A stretch of DNA of 64,000 nucleotides. It comes from Paraburkholderia fungorum. GTDB lineage: Bacteria > Pseudomonadota > Gammaproteobacteria > Burkholderiales > Burkholderiaceae. Position 1 is the first letter of the stretch; every line of letters begins with the position of its first letter. This document shows, in pieces, positions 20,423 to 28,706 of the stretch. Under the pieces are notes generated by a model that was not told the DNA's origin, searched no databases, and was given only the letters and a program-made list of their open reading frames with translations. A program made the translations under genes and the position numbers. The stretch is from assembly GCF_902833645.1 (NCBI RefSeq), contig NZ_CADFGE010000004.1, positions 496,001 to 560,000 of the forward strand, given 5' to 3'.

Positions 20423-20434
20423 TCAGTATGCTGA
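20423..20434 (+). promoter_or_regulatory. MarR-type operator before picC
   Basis: TCAGTATGCTGA, an imperfect palindrome, lies 20 bases before the picC start. It is identical to the reverse complement of the element before picB (12407-12418) and differs by one or two bases from those at 28492 and 28639. Confidence 0.6.
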
Positions 20435-20454
20435 TTAAAAATGGGAGTTTTGTC

Positions 20455-21420
20455 GTGACTAAACGGATTCGGAAGATTGCCCTTGAAGAGCACTTTTCAA
20501 CGCCTGGCTTCCAGGGCTACTCAAAAAGCTTCACCCAGCACATCGCGCCGGACGTGCTCGCCGATCTTGCGGCCCGGCTTGCGGATTTCGACGAGCAGCG
20601 GATCGTCGAGATGGACCGCGCCGGGATTGATTACACCATCTTGTCCCAAACCGGGCCGAGCGTGCAGGGTGAGACGGACTCGGCTCTGGCAGTTGCTCGC
20701 GCCAGGGAAAGCAATGATTTTCTGGCACGACAGATTGCGCGGCATCCGACGCGGTTTGGCGGGTTTGCCACGCTGCCGATGCACACACCTCATGGCGCCG
20801 TTGACGAGTTGACCCGCACGGTTCGGGAATTCGGTTTCAAGGGCGCGCTGGTGAATGGGCACACGCTGGGAACGTACTACGATGGCCGTGCTTACGACCC
20901 TTTCTGGGAACGGGTGCAGGAACTCGATGTTCCGCTGTATCTGCATCCTACCGATGCGCATGTGATGCCAAAGGTATTCGACGGCCATCCGGAATTGACG
21001 GGTGCCGCGTGGGGGTGGGGTGTTGAAACCGGCAGCCATGCATTGCGCCTTCTCTTCGGTGGCGTCTTCGACCGGTTCCCCAAACTGAAAGTCATTCTGG
21101 GCCACATGGGTGAGGGCTTGCCCTACCTGCGCTGGCGGTTCGATAGCCGTTTCGCTGTTTACTCGCACGGTATTCGTCTCGAGCGCGCGCCTTCCGAGTA
21201 CATCGGAACAAACATCCTGATTACCACTTCCGGTGTCTGCTCGGCGCCATCCCTGCTGGGTGCAATCGGGGAAATGGGCCCGGAGGCCGTGATGTTTTCG
21301 GTGGACTACCCGTACGAGTCCACGGCGATTGCCGCCGATTTCATTGAGCAGGCACCCCTCGACGAGAAAGTCAGAAATCTCGTTTGCCACGGTAATGCCG
21401 AACGTATCTTCAAGCTGTGA
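20455..21420 (+). CDS. picC: 3,6-dihydroxypicolinate decarboxylase (amidohydrolase-2 family)
   Basis: 321-residue metal-dependent amidohydrolase of the ACMSD/gamma-resorcylate decarboxylase group: an ALEEHFSTPGF opening where EEH replaces the HxH metal motif, a central LYLHPTDAH, LGHMGEGLPY and a C-terminal FSVDYPYES with the metal-binding Asp. Non-oxidative decarboxylation of 3,6-dihydroxypicolinate to 2,5-dihydroxypyridine is the established role of PicC in strain JQ135. The GTG at 20455 follows GGGAG; the upstream in-frame ATG at 20428 lies inside the predicted operator and is rejected. Confidence 0.75.
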   Translation: MTKRIRKIALEEHFSTPGFQGYSKSFTQHIAPDVLADLAARLADFDEQRIVEMDRAGIDYTILSQTGPSVQGETDSALAVARARESNDFLARQIARHPTRFGGFATLPMHTPHGAVDELTRTVREFGFKGALVNGHTLGTYYDGRAYDPFWERVQELDVPLYLHPTDAHVMPKVFDGHPELTGAAWGWGVETGSHALRLLFGGVFDRFPKLKVILGHMGEGLPYLRWRFDSRFAVYSHGIRLERAPSEYIGTNILITTSGVCSAPSLLGAIGEMGPEAVMFSVDYPYESTAIAADFIEQAPLDEKVRNLVCHGNAERIFKL

Positions 21421-21478
21421 CGCCGGTTTTTTACCGCGAGCAGCGAAAACATCAGGTTAAATTTATCTAGAGGTAGCA

Positions 21479-22231
21479 ATGACGAAGCAGTACCGAATTG
21501 GTCAGATTGTGCCGAGTTCGAATACGACGATGGAGACGGAGATTCCGGCGATGTTGCTCGCGCGCCAGACGATCCGTGCCGAGCGTTTCACGTTCCACTC
21601 CAGCCGTATGCGCATGAAGAAGGTGGTGAAGGAAGAGCTGGCCGCCATGGATGCGGAGTCGGACCGCTGTGCGCTGGAACTCAGCGACGCGCGTGTGGAC
21701 GTGCTTGGCTATGCGTGTCTGGTTGCGATCATGGCGATGGGTCACGGTTATCACCGCGTGTCGCAGAAGCGGCTGCATGAACGTACGGTCGAGAATGGTG
21801 GGGCGGCACCGGTCATCACCAGCGCTGGCGCACTCGTTGATGCGCTAAAGGTGATCGGCGCAAAGCGTATTGTGGTGGTGGCTCCGTATATGAAGCCACT
21901 CACCGAACTGGTGGTCGACTACATCCGTAATGAAGGTTACGAGGTGCTCGATTACCGTGCCCTCGAAATTCCCGACAACCTCGAGGTGGGCCGCCACGAC
22001 CCCGGTCTGCTGCCGGGCATCGTTTCCCAGATGGACACGACCCACGCCGATGCGATCGTGCTCTCGGCATGCGTGCAGATGCCCTCGCTGCCGGCCGTAG
22101 CCAAGGTCGAAGCGATGACGGGCAAACCTGTCATTACCGCTTCGATTGCGACGACCTACGCCATGCTCAAACAGCTCGGTCTGGAAGCAGTAGTGCCGGG
22201 TGCCGGCGCGTTGCTCTCTGGTGCCTACTGA
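21479..22231 (+). CDS. picG: Maleate cis-trans isomerase
   Basis: 250-residue Asp/Glu-racemase superfamily protein. The two catalytic cysteines are visible in LGYACLVAIM (about residue 81) and LSACVQMPSL (about 200), with PSSNTTMETEI near the N-terminus as in maleate isomerases (also called MaiA or NicE). It converts maleate to fumarate, the last step of the pathway. The ATG follows AGAGG. Confidence 0.85.
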   Translation: MTKQYRIGQIVPSSNTTMETEIPAMLLARQTIRAERFTFHSSRMRMKKVVKEELAAMDAESDRCALELSDARVDVLGYACLVAIMAMGHGYHRVSQKRLHERTVENGGAAPVITSAGALVDALKVIGAKRIVVVAPYMKPLTELVVDYIRNEGYEVLDYRALEIPDNLEVGRHDPGLLPGIVSQMDTTHADAIVLSACVQMPSLPAVAKVEAMTGKPVITASIATTYAMLKQLGLEAVVPGAGALLSGAY

Positions 22232-22262
22232 CGTGCTGACGCTTAACGACTCCGAGACCGGC

Positions 22263-23117
22263 ATGAGCAAGACATCCACATTTCTCTACGGTGGCAACGT
22301 TTACGCGAACGGAATCCGCCAGCACTACCTGCGCTACGGCGGTGCGAGCGACGCACGCGCCGGTCGCGACCCCGTCATCATCGTGCCGGGCATCACCAGT
22401 CCGGCTGTGACGTGGGGTTTCGTCGGTGAGCACTTCGGCACGACGTTCGACACTTATGTGCTCGATGTCCGCGGCCGGGGTTTGTCTTCGGCATCGGACT
22501 CACTGGACTACAGCCTGGATGCGCAGGCTGCGGACCTGGTCGCGTTCGCTCAGGCGCTGGGGCTGACACGCTACAGCGTAGTGGGCCACTCGATGGGCGG
22601 TCGCATTGGTGCACGCGCCGCGCGCACGCAGCCACGCGGTCTTGCCCGACTGGTCATGCTCGATCCGCCCGTATCCGGACCGGGCCGTCGCCCGTATCCA
22701 TCGCAGCTGCCCTGGTACGTCGATTCGATGCGCCTCGCGCGCGAAGGCACGGACGCCGAGGGAATGCGCGCGTTCTGTCCTAGCTGGACCGATGAGCAGC
22801 GCCAACTGCGCGCCGAGTGGCTGCACACGTGTGACGAACGCGCCGTGATCGCGAGCTTTGAGGGCTTCCATACCGACGACATGCATGGGGACCTGCCGCA
22901 CATCGGCATACCCGTCCTGCTGATGACGGCTGGACGTGGCGACGTGGTCCGCCCCGAAGACATCGAAGAGATTCGTACGCTGATACCGCAACTCGAACAC
23001 TCGCACGTGTCCGACGCCGGTCACATGATTCCGTGGGACGACGAGCCCGGTTTCTATCGTGCGTTCGGTGATTTTCTGGGCGCGCCTCTGCCGAGTCTGG
23101 CCACCGTTCGGGCTTGA
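22263..23117 (+). CDS. picE: N-formylmaleamate deformylase (alpha/beta hydrolase)
   Basis: 284-residue alpha/beta hydrolase with oxyanion loop VPGITSPAVTWGF, the nucleophile elbow GHSMGGR (about residue 110), and a C-terminal DAGHMIPWDDEPGF with the catalytic His. This matches NicD, which releases formate from N-formylmaleamate. Its position between maleate isomerase and the 2,5-dihydroxypyridine dioxygenase supports the call. The start is ATG at 22263; an upstream in-frame start would overlap the isomerase gene. Confidence 0.83.
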   Translation: MSKTSTFLYGGNVYANGIRQHYLRYGGASDARAGRDPVIIVPGITSPAVTWGFVGEHFGTTFDTYVLDVRGRGLSSASDSLDYSLDAQAADLVAFAQALGLTRYSVVGHSMGGRIGARAARTQPRGLARLVMLDPPVSGPGRRPYPSQLPWYVDSMRLAREGTDAEGMRAFCPSWTDEQRQLRAEWLHTCDERAVIASFEGFHTDDMHGDLPHIGIPVLLMTAGRGDVVRPEDIEEIRTLIPQLEHSHVSDAGHMIPWDDEPGFYRAFGDFLGAPLPSLATVRA

Positions 23118-23141
23118 CATCCCTTTTCCAAGGAGAACTCG

Positions 23142-24176
23142 ATGCCAGTTAGCGACTACCAGATGGTCGAAGCGTGGAAGCAGGTATTGACACTCTCGCG
23201 CCTTGAAGCGGGCCAGACTGTCACGATTCTGACGAGTGCGGCGACCCATCCGCAAACGCTCTCGACCGCGTTGATCGCGACGCAGTCGATGGGTGCGATC
23301 GTCAACCGCCTGGACCTGCCGCCGGTGAATGGCGAAAAGGCGCTGAGCCGCGACTCGCTTGCCTACCTGGGCACGACACCGCTCACGGGCAACCCTGCGG
23401 CGATAGCCGCGCTCAAGGCGAGCGACCTGGTCCTGGATCTGATGACGCTGCTGTTCTCGCCGGAGCAACTCGACATTCTGAAGACCGGCACCAGGATTCT
23501 GCTCGCGGTCGAGCCGCCTGAAGTGCTGACACGGCTAGTGCCAAGTCTGGCCGATCGCGAGCGGGTGCTGGCGGCTCAGGCCCACATCAACCGGTCCAAA
23601 GAGATGCACGTCGTGTCGGCCGCCGGAACGGACTTCCACTGTCCAATCGGCGAATTCGAGGCGATCGCGGAATACGGCTTCGTCGACAAGCCGGGCCGGT
23701 GGGACCACTGGCCCAGTGGCTTTGCACTGACATTTCCCAACGAAGGGCGAGCCTACGGGCGCATTGTGATCGACCGGGGCGACATCCTGCTGCCGCAAAA
23801 ATGCTATGTGCAGGACCGGATCGAACTCACTGTCGAGAACGGCTTTGCCACCCGCATCGAGGGCGGCATGGACGCGGATCTGCTCAAGGAGTACATGGGC
23901 ACCTTCAAGGACCCCGAGGCGTATGCCATCTCGCACATCGGTTGGGGGCTGCAGCCGCGCGCGCACTGGTCGACGTTGGGGCTGTATGACCGGGAGGCGA
24001 CCATCGGTATGGACGCGCGCGCCTTCGAGGGCAACTTCCTGTTCTCGCTCGGACCGAACAACGAAGCGGGTGGCAAGCGCACAACTACCTGCCATATCGA
24101 CATTCCGTTGCGCCGCTGCGACGTGTTCCTCGATGGTGAGGCGGTGGTGCGCAATGGCCAGGTACTGGATAAGTGA
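23142..24176 (+). CDS. picD: 2,5-dihydroxypyridine 5,6-dioxygenase
   Basis: 344-residue protein matching NicX, an Fe(II) extradiol-type dioxygenase with a fold related to leucyl aminopeptidase (M29-like). Conserved stretches are DYQMVEAWKQVLTLSRL near the start, FHCPIGEFEA (about residue 165), the acidic KEYMGTFKDPEAY and ISHIGWGLQPRAHW with the expected Glu, His and Asp ligands. It opens the ring of 2,5-dihydroxypyridine to N-formylmaleamate. AAGGAGAA precedes the ATG by 6 bases. Confidence 0.87.
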   Translation: MPVSDYQMVEAWKQVLTLSRLEAGQTVTILTSAATHPQTLSTALIATQSMGAIVNRLDLPPVNGEKALSRDSLAYLGTTPLTGNPAAIAALKASDLVLDLMTLLFSPEQLDILKTGTRILLAVEPPEVLTRLVPSLADRERVLAAQAHINRSKEMHVVSAAGTDFHCPIGEFEAIAEYGFVDKPGRWDHWPSGFALTFPNEGRAYGRIVIDRGDILLPQKCYVQDRIELTVENGFATRIEGGMDADLLKEYMGTFKDPEAYAISHIGWGLQPRAHWSTLGLYDREATIGMDARAFEGNFLFSLGPNNEAGGKRTTTCHIDIPLRRCDVFLDGEAVVRNGQVLDK

Positions 24177-24185
24177 GGAATCGGC

Positions 24186-24809
24186 ATGTCCAATGAACTC
24201 GATACATACCAGCGCCAGAGCTTCGGCTCGACGCTCGAACCGAAGGCGCCGGTGGGTCTGCTTATCGTTGATTTTGTCAACGGCTTTGCCGACCCCGAAG
24301 TGTTCGGCGGGGGCAACATCGCGCCAGCTATCGAGCGCACTGTTGCGTTGCTGGCGCATGCGCGCGAGCGCGGCTGGCCCGTCGCTCACACGCGCATCGT
24401 ATTCGCCGACGACGATGCGGACGAAAACATCTTTACGCTGAAGGTGCCGGGTCTGCTCACACTGAAGGAGCACACGCACAACAGCGCCATCGTGTCGCAA
24501 CTCACGCCGCGCGAGGGTGAACTGGTGGTGCGCAAGACGGTGCCGTCGGCGTTCTTCGGCACATCACTGGCTGCGTGGCTCACACAGCGCGGTGTACAGA
24601 CCCTGGTGGTCGCCGGTGCGGTGACGAGCGGCTGCGTGCGCTCGAGCGTGGTGGACGCGATGCAGTACGGTTTCCGTCCGTTCGTGCTCTCAGATTGCGT
24701 GGGCGACCGTGCCATCGCTCCGCACGAGGCCAACCTCTTTGATATGGCACAGAAGTATGCCGCTGTCATGACCCGGGACGAAGCACTCAGCGTCCTCGGA
24801 AATCTGTAG
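24186..24809 (+). CDS. picF: Maleamate amidohydrolase
   Basis: 207-residue isochorismatase-fold hydrolase. The Asp-Lys-Cys triad is visible as LIVDFVNGF (about residue 31), VVRKTVPSAFFGT and AVTSGCVRSS (about 153). It hydrolyses maleamate to maleate plus ammonia, so the ring nitrogen is released here. It matches NicF. It lies 9 bases after picD with GAGGAAT in the gap and ends the catabolic run. Confidence 0.87.
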   Translation: MSNELDTYQRQSFGSTLEPKAPVGLLIVDFVNGFADPEVFGGGNIAPAIERTVALLAHARERGWPVAHTRIVFADDDADENIFTLKVPGLLTLKEHTHNSAIVSQLTPREGELVVRKTVPSAFFGTSLAAWLTQRGVQTLVVAGAVTSGCVRSSVVDAMQYGFRPFVLSDCVGDRAIAPHEANLFDMAQKYAAVMTRDEALSVLGNL

Positions 24810-24825
24810 CCGGGCCGAAGCGGAA

Positions 24826-24849
24826 GGGCGCGTCAGATAAGGCGCGCCC
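24826..24849 (+). other. GC-rich hairpin after picF
   Basis: GGGCGCG at 24826-24832 pairs with CGCGCCC at 24843-24849. No U-run follows, so this is a weak or Rho-assisted 3' end at most. Confidence 0.4.
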
Positions 24850-24960
24850 GGCGCCGATCGCTAACGCTTTTCGAATCGAAACGTGCATCGATGCTGGTCT
24901 GGCTATGCCAGATCACCTTTCAATAATTATGTATAACTAAATATATATTCGGAGAAAACC

Positions 24961-26574
24961 GTGCAGCCAGGAGTGGGAATGGAAATCTCGACGTCGGAGC
25001 CGTCGCGGCATGCTGTCACGCGTCGCGAATTTACGCTTATTATCGCGTCCTCATTTGGGGCGTTACTCGAATGGTATGACTTCTATATCTACGCCGCCCT
25101 GGCGGGAACCTTCAGTACGCTCTTCTTTCCCAGTGGAAATGAGACTACGGCCTTTCTGGCCAGTCTCGCTACATTCGGTGCGGGCTTCCTCGTGCGGCCG
25201 CTCGGCGCGCTGTTCTTTGGCCGGCTCGGCGACCGGATCGGTCGCAAATATACTTTCATGGCAACCATTGTCCTGATGGGTGTCGCTACGGTGGGTGTGG
25301 GACTGCTTCCTTCGTTCGCAAGGATCGGGATGTTGGCGCCGGTGTTGCTCGTGTGCCTGCGGCTGTTGCAGGGTTTTGCGCTGGGCGGCGAAACGGGTGG
25401 GGCGGCTACCTATCTGGCCGAACATTCCCCAGCCAGGCGTCGGGGTTTGTATACCAGTTCGCTGCAAACGACTGCCACACTGGGTTTGCTGGCATCCATC
25501 GCAGTTGTCAGCGCGAGCCGGTCCGCCATGGACAGCGCATCGTTTCAGGAGTGGGGCTGGCGGGTGCCGTTCCTGGTTTCGCTCGCGCTACTGGTGATCT
25601 CCGTTTACCTTCGGACGAAGTTGGCCGAGTCGCCGACATTCCAGAGCATGAAGCACGCGGGAAAACTGTCGAAATCTCCGATCAGCGAGAGCTTCGGCAA
25701 CTGGGAAAATCTCAAGTACGTGCTCATCATGCTGTTCAGTACTGCTTCCGGCGTCGGCGTCGTGTTTGGGACTGGCCACTTCTATTCGATGTATTTCCTG
25801 CAGAACACGCTGAAGGTAGCGCCCAACACGGTGAATCTCTATCTGGCTATTGCCTTGGTGTGCGTTTTTCCGTTCTACCTGATCTTCGGCTGGCTCTCTG
25901 ACCGCATTGGGCGTAAGTGGATCATGATGACAGCCTGCCTGCTGCTCGCCGCAACGACGCAGCCAATCTTTCACGCGTTGACCCACTACGCGAATCCGAA
26001 GCTGGAGGCGTTCCAGAAAAGCTCGCCGGTCATCGTTCACGCAGATGACTGCCACTTTTCGCTGTTTGCCTCACCGAAAACGGATTGCGACCGCATTCGT
26101 TCGTTCCTGAGTGCATCAGGCGTTTCATACCAGCAGATGCCATTGCAACCAGGGCAGTCGGCGGATACCACTATTGGCAACGTCACCGTGCACAGCGGCG
26201 ACCGGCACGAGCTGGAGAATGCGCTGCTGGCCGCTGGGTGGGTGCAACATGCGGACCCGGCGCAGATCAATGCGCCCATGGTCATCTTCCTTATGTGGCT
26301 GCTGATTGTGTATCTCGCGATGGTCTACGGTCCGATGGCGGCGTTCATGGTTGAACTGTTCCCCGCACGAATCCGCTACACCTCGCTGTCACTTCCGTTC
26401 CATCTAGGGTCCGGCTGGTTCGGCGGGATGTTGCCCTTCGTTGTTTCGGCCATGGCGGTAGCGAACGGCAACGTCTACTTCGGCTTGTGGTATCCGATTG
26501 TGATTGCGGTGCTCTCTCTGATAGTCGGTGTGCTTTTCGTTCCTGAAACGTTTCGCCGGGACGTTTCCCAGTAG
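24961..26574 (+). CDS. MFS transporter (metabolite:H+ symporter type) with a long inserted loop
   Basis: 537 residues. SSFGALLEWYDFYIYAAL, FGRLGDRIGRKYTF and the mirrored FGWLSDRIGRKW are signatures of the MHS/ProP-like branch of the major facilitator superfamily, so it probably imports an organic acid such as picolinate. About 100 hydrophilic residues (from about 345 to 440, containing two Cys) are inserted between late membrane helices, making it longer than the usual 430-450. The GTG at 24961 follows CGGAG; the AT-rich upstream stretch probably holds a promoter. Confidence 0.8.
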   Translation: MQPGVGMEISTSEPSRHAVTRREFTLIIASSFGALLEWYDFYIYAALAGTFSTLFFPSGNETTAFLASLATFGAGFLVRPLGALFFGRLGDRIGRKYTFMATIVLMGVATVGVGLLPSFARIGMLAPVLLVCLRLLQGFALGGETGGAATYLAEHSPARRRGLYTSSLQTTATLGLLASIAVVSASRSAMDSASFQEWGWRVPFLVSLALLVISVYLRTKLAESPTFQSMKHAGKLSKSPISESFGNWENLKYVLIMLFSTASGVGVVFGTGHFYSMYFLQNTLKVAPNTVNLYLAIALVCVFPFYLIFGWLSDRIGRKWIMMTACLLLAATTQPIFHALTHYANPKLEAFQKSSPVIVHADDCHFSLFASPKTDCDRIRSFLSASGVSYQQMPLQPGQSADTTIGNVTVHSGDRHELENALLAAGWVQHADPAQINAPMVIFLMWLLIVYLAMVYGPMAAFMVELFPARIRYTSLSLPFHLGSGWFGGMLPFVVSAMAVANGNVYFGLWYPIVIAVLSLIVGVLFVPETFRRDVSQ

Positions 26575-26659
26575 TCCATATTTCCCTACATAGAGAAGAT
26601 TTCTGCAGCTCATTTGGGCGACGGAGCTCTTCATACAATCTTGCATATAAGGTTTGGCG

Positions 26660-27751
26660 ATGAGAACTTCATGGGCCGTTGCTGCAACGGCGTGTACTCT
26701 TGCGGCCGCCGTTCCGGCGCGCGCGCAATCTTCCGTGCAACTCTGGGGTGCGCTCGATGCGGGGATCACCATGGTCACCAATCAGAAGGGCGGTCATAAC
26801 TACGCGATGGATAACGGCATCGCGATGCCGAACCTATGGGGCCTGCGCGGCACAGAAGATCTCGGTGGCGGTAACAAGGCAATATTTGAATTGATCGACC
26901 AGTTCAATCTCGGTACCGGCGCAATTTTTCCGACGAACGGCGGCGGACTTTTTGGCCGTAACGCTTACGTGGGTCTGTCGAACGATCAGTACGGGAAACT
27001 GACTTTTGGCGAACAGTACGACTTCATGATCGACTCGTTGCTGCGCTTTGACAATTCGATCTACATCGCGGGACAGTACGGTTTTCGGGAGGGACCATTT
27101 TCGGGCCTTGGCATTCCGGGAAATTCCTCAGGGAACGCGAATTTCGACCGCATGTCGGGCACCGCTATTTCCAACTCGGTGAAATACACGACGCCGACGT
27201 ACTATGGATTCTCAGCCGGCATGCTTTACAGCTTTGGCGGTGTGCCTGGTGCGATCGCGCAGAACGACGGTAAGAGCTTCGGCGCTAACTATGCCAACGG
27301 GCCTTTTTCCGCTGGTGTGGCGTATACGTACCAACGGTATGCGCAGCTTGCGAACGGCATGGCCGGGATACGAAATTTCGGGGCCGGCGCCGAATATAAG
27401 TTCGGCCTGGCCACGCTTAACGTCCTGTACACGAACACAAAAAACACGGCTAACAACGCAACCATCAACGTGTATCAGATCGGTGCACGCTACCAGATTA
27501 CGCCGGCACTTTCGGTTGGTGGAGACTACGAATTGATGAAAGGCAATGCCGTGCTTGCCAGCGACAAAGCTAACCAGTTCTCAGTGGGCGTTCGATATGC
27601 ATTGTCCACGCGCACGGTACTTTACACAGAAGCCGTGTATCAGAAGGTGAGCGGTGACAACGACCCGAAGGCGTGGATCATGGCGGTGTCGAGTGCGTCG
27701 AGCAACGACAGGCAACTGTTGACGCGAGTCGGGATATTGCATCGGTTTTGA
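26660..27751 (+). CDS. Gram-negative (OmpC/Omp32-type) porin
   Basis: 363 residues starting with a signal peptide (cleavage after ARA-QSS). SVQLWGALDAGI, WGLRGTEDLGGG, GRNAYVGLSNDQYGKLTFG and the ending VGILHRF with a C-terminal Phe are typical of the Burkholderiales trimeric porins. It would let substrate through the outer membrane. AAGG is 8 bases before the ATG. It lies between the transporter and the regulator, so it is probably part of the pic regulon. Confidence 0.88.
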   Translation: MRTSWAVAATACTLAAAVPARAQSSVQLWGALDAGITMVTNQKGGHNYAMDNGIAMPNLWGLRGTEDLGGGNKAIFELIDQFNLGTGAIFPTNGGGLFGRNAYVGLSNDQYGKLTFGEQYDFMIDSLLRFDNSIYIAGQYGFREGPFSGLGIPGNSSGNANFDRMSGTAISNSVKYTTPTYYGFSAGMLYSFGGVPGAIAQNDGKSFGANYANGPFSAGVAYTYQRYAQLANGMAGIRNFGAGAEYKFGLATLNVLYTNTKNTANNATINVYQIGARYQITPALSVGGDYELMKGNAVLASDKANQFSVGVRYALSTRTVLYTEAVYQKVSGDNDPKAWIMAVSSASSNDRQLLTRVGILHRF

Positions 27752-27756
27752 GAGCG

Positions 27757-27788
27757 GAAAATATGGCGTCCCGGGACGCCATATTTTC
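27757..27788. terminator. Bidirectional terminator between porin and picR
   Basis: A perfect 32-base palindrome centred on CCCGGG with A-rich left and T-rich right flanks. It can terminate both the porin transcript (+) and the convergent MarR transcript (-). The MarR stop codon overlaps its last bases. Confidence 0.85.
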
Positions 27789-28293
27789 AGTCGAAGTGTT
27801 TGAGTAATGTGCGGCCATACTGGTTGTTGCCTTCGACCAGTTGCATCATCATCCGGATGAATTCAATGCGCTCCTTGGCATCCAGAGGAGCCAGAAATCG
27901 GACCTGAGCTTCGCGCATGCTCTCATACATCTCATTCATGACGCGCCGCCCCTTGCTGCTGATGTTGGCGATTTTCTGGCGTCCATCAGCGGGACTAGGC
28001 TCACGCTTGACGAGTCCCCGCTCTTCCAGGCGCCGGAGAACGTCGGCCATCGTCGTGCGGTCGACGCCGACTTCAGCGCAGAGTGAGGTCTGGTCGAGCC
28101 CAGGGCGCTCGCTCAGCGTTGTGAGCAAGCCGTACTGAACCGGCGTAATCGCGAAGTCTTTGCAGCTTTCAAAGAACAGTGCGACGTGGATCTGATTGAG
28201 GCGCCGGATCAGGAAGCCCGGACGCTGCCAGAGGTGACCGGTCTCAATCGTCGAATCCGCGACGGCAGTCTTTTTCTCCGTAACTGTGCCCAT
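27787..28293 (-). CDS. picR: MarR-family regulator of the pyridine cluster
   Basis: 168-residue winged-helix protein with the MarR pattern: VQYGLLTTLSERPGLDQTSLCAEVGVDRTTMADVLRRLEERGLVKREP (helix-turn-helix about residues 55-100), then the wing with DGRQK and a C-terminal dimer helix. NicR and PicR of related pathways are MarR proteins. The ATG at 28293 is 6 bases after AAAGG; ATG 28299 and TTG 28308 are worse spaced. It is probably a repressor released by a pathway intermediate, acting on the TCAGTRYGCTGA sites. Confidence 0.8.
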   Translation of the reverse strand: MGTVTEKKTAVADSTIETGHLWQRPGFLIRRLNQIHVALFFESCKDFAITPVQYGLLTTLSERPGLDQTSLCAEVGVDRTTMADVLRRLEERGLVKREPSPADGRQKIANISSKGRRVMNEMYESMREAQVRFLAPLDAKERIEFIRMMMQLVEGNNQYGRTLLKHFD

Positions 28294-28311
28294 ATTCATC
28301 CTTTTCAAAGA

Positions 28312-28328
28312 GTCCTGTCATTCAGGAC
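28312..28328. promoter_or_regulatory. Inverted repeat just upstream of picR
   Basis: GTCCTG-TCATT-CAGGAC, a perfect 6-base inverted repeat, begins 19 bases before the picR start. It does not match the TCAGTRYGCTGA element. It may be an autoregulatory site or a leader hairpin. Confidence 0.4.
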
Positions 28329-28491
28329 AAGTGTAACTGCTGTCTGGCGGTGACAGTCGGTGGCGCTTGCGTTAGGGCAGGTGCGCGTAGTGTGCGCCTG
28401 GGTGGCAGACACGCCGTCTGCAGTCCTTGACGGGACGGCCTGGGAGAACTCCTGTTGCATTCGTTTTTTTTTCGGGATAAAAACCTATTTG

Positions 28492-28503
28492 TCAGTACGC
28501 TGA
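28492..28503. promoter_or_regulatory. MarR-type operator between picR and the second transporter
   Basis: TCAGTACGCTGA, third copy of the element seen before picB and picC. It is about 200 bases upstream of picR and 200 bases upstream of the divergent transporter gene. Confidence 0.55.
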
Positions 28504-28638
28504 TGATTCTACCGCCAGGTTGGCAGGCCGTTGCTAGCGGCTGAGATTCCCTTGATTTTAAGAGTCAACGTAAGAGAAGCGTCACGCAGGCATTTCGACC
28601 CGGGGATTCGTTGGTGGGCTAGTTCCATACCCAATTAA

Positions 28639-28650
28639 TCAGTGTGCTGA
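28639..28650 (+). promoter_or_regulatory. MarR-type operator before the second transporter
   Basis: TCAGTGTGCTGA, fourth copy, embedded in the larger palindrome-like TAATCAGTGTGCTGATAA, 56 bases before the ATG at 28707. Confidence 0.55.
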
Positions 28651-28706
28651 TAAAAAGGGTTGGCAGTTTTGCCGGGCGTCAACTTTCATGTGTTTGGAGG
28701 CAACGA

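Noticed and set aside
20428-20454. ATG at 20428 as start of picC
   Set aside because: It lies inside the TCAGTATGCTGA operator and would add an unconserved extension; the GTG at 20455 has GGGAG.
12439-24809. Nicotinate (nic) degradation cluster
   Set aside because: No 6-hydroxynicotinate flavin monooxygenase is present; the four-component Rieske oxygenase and decarboxylase fit picolinate better.
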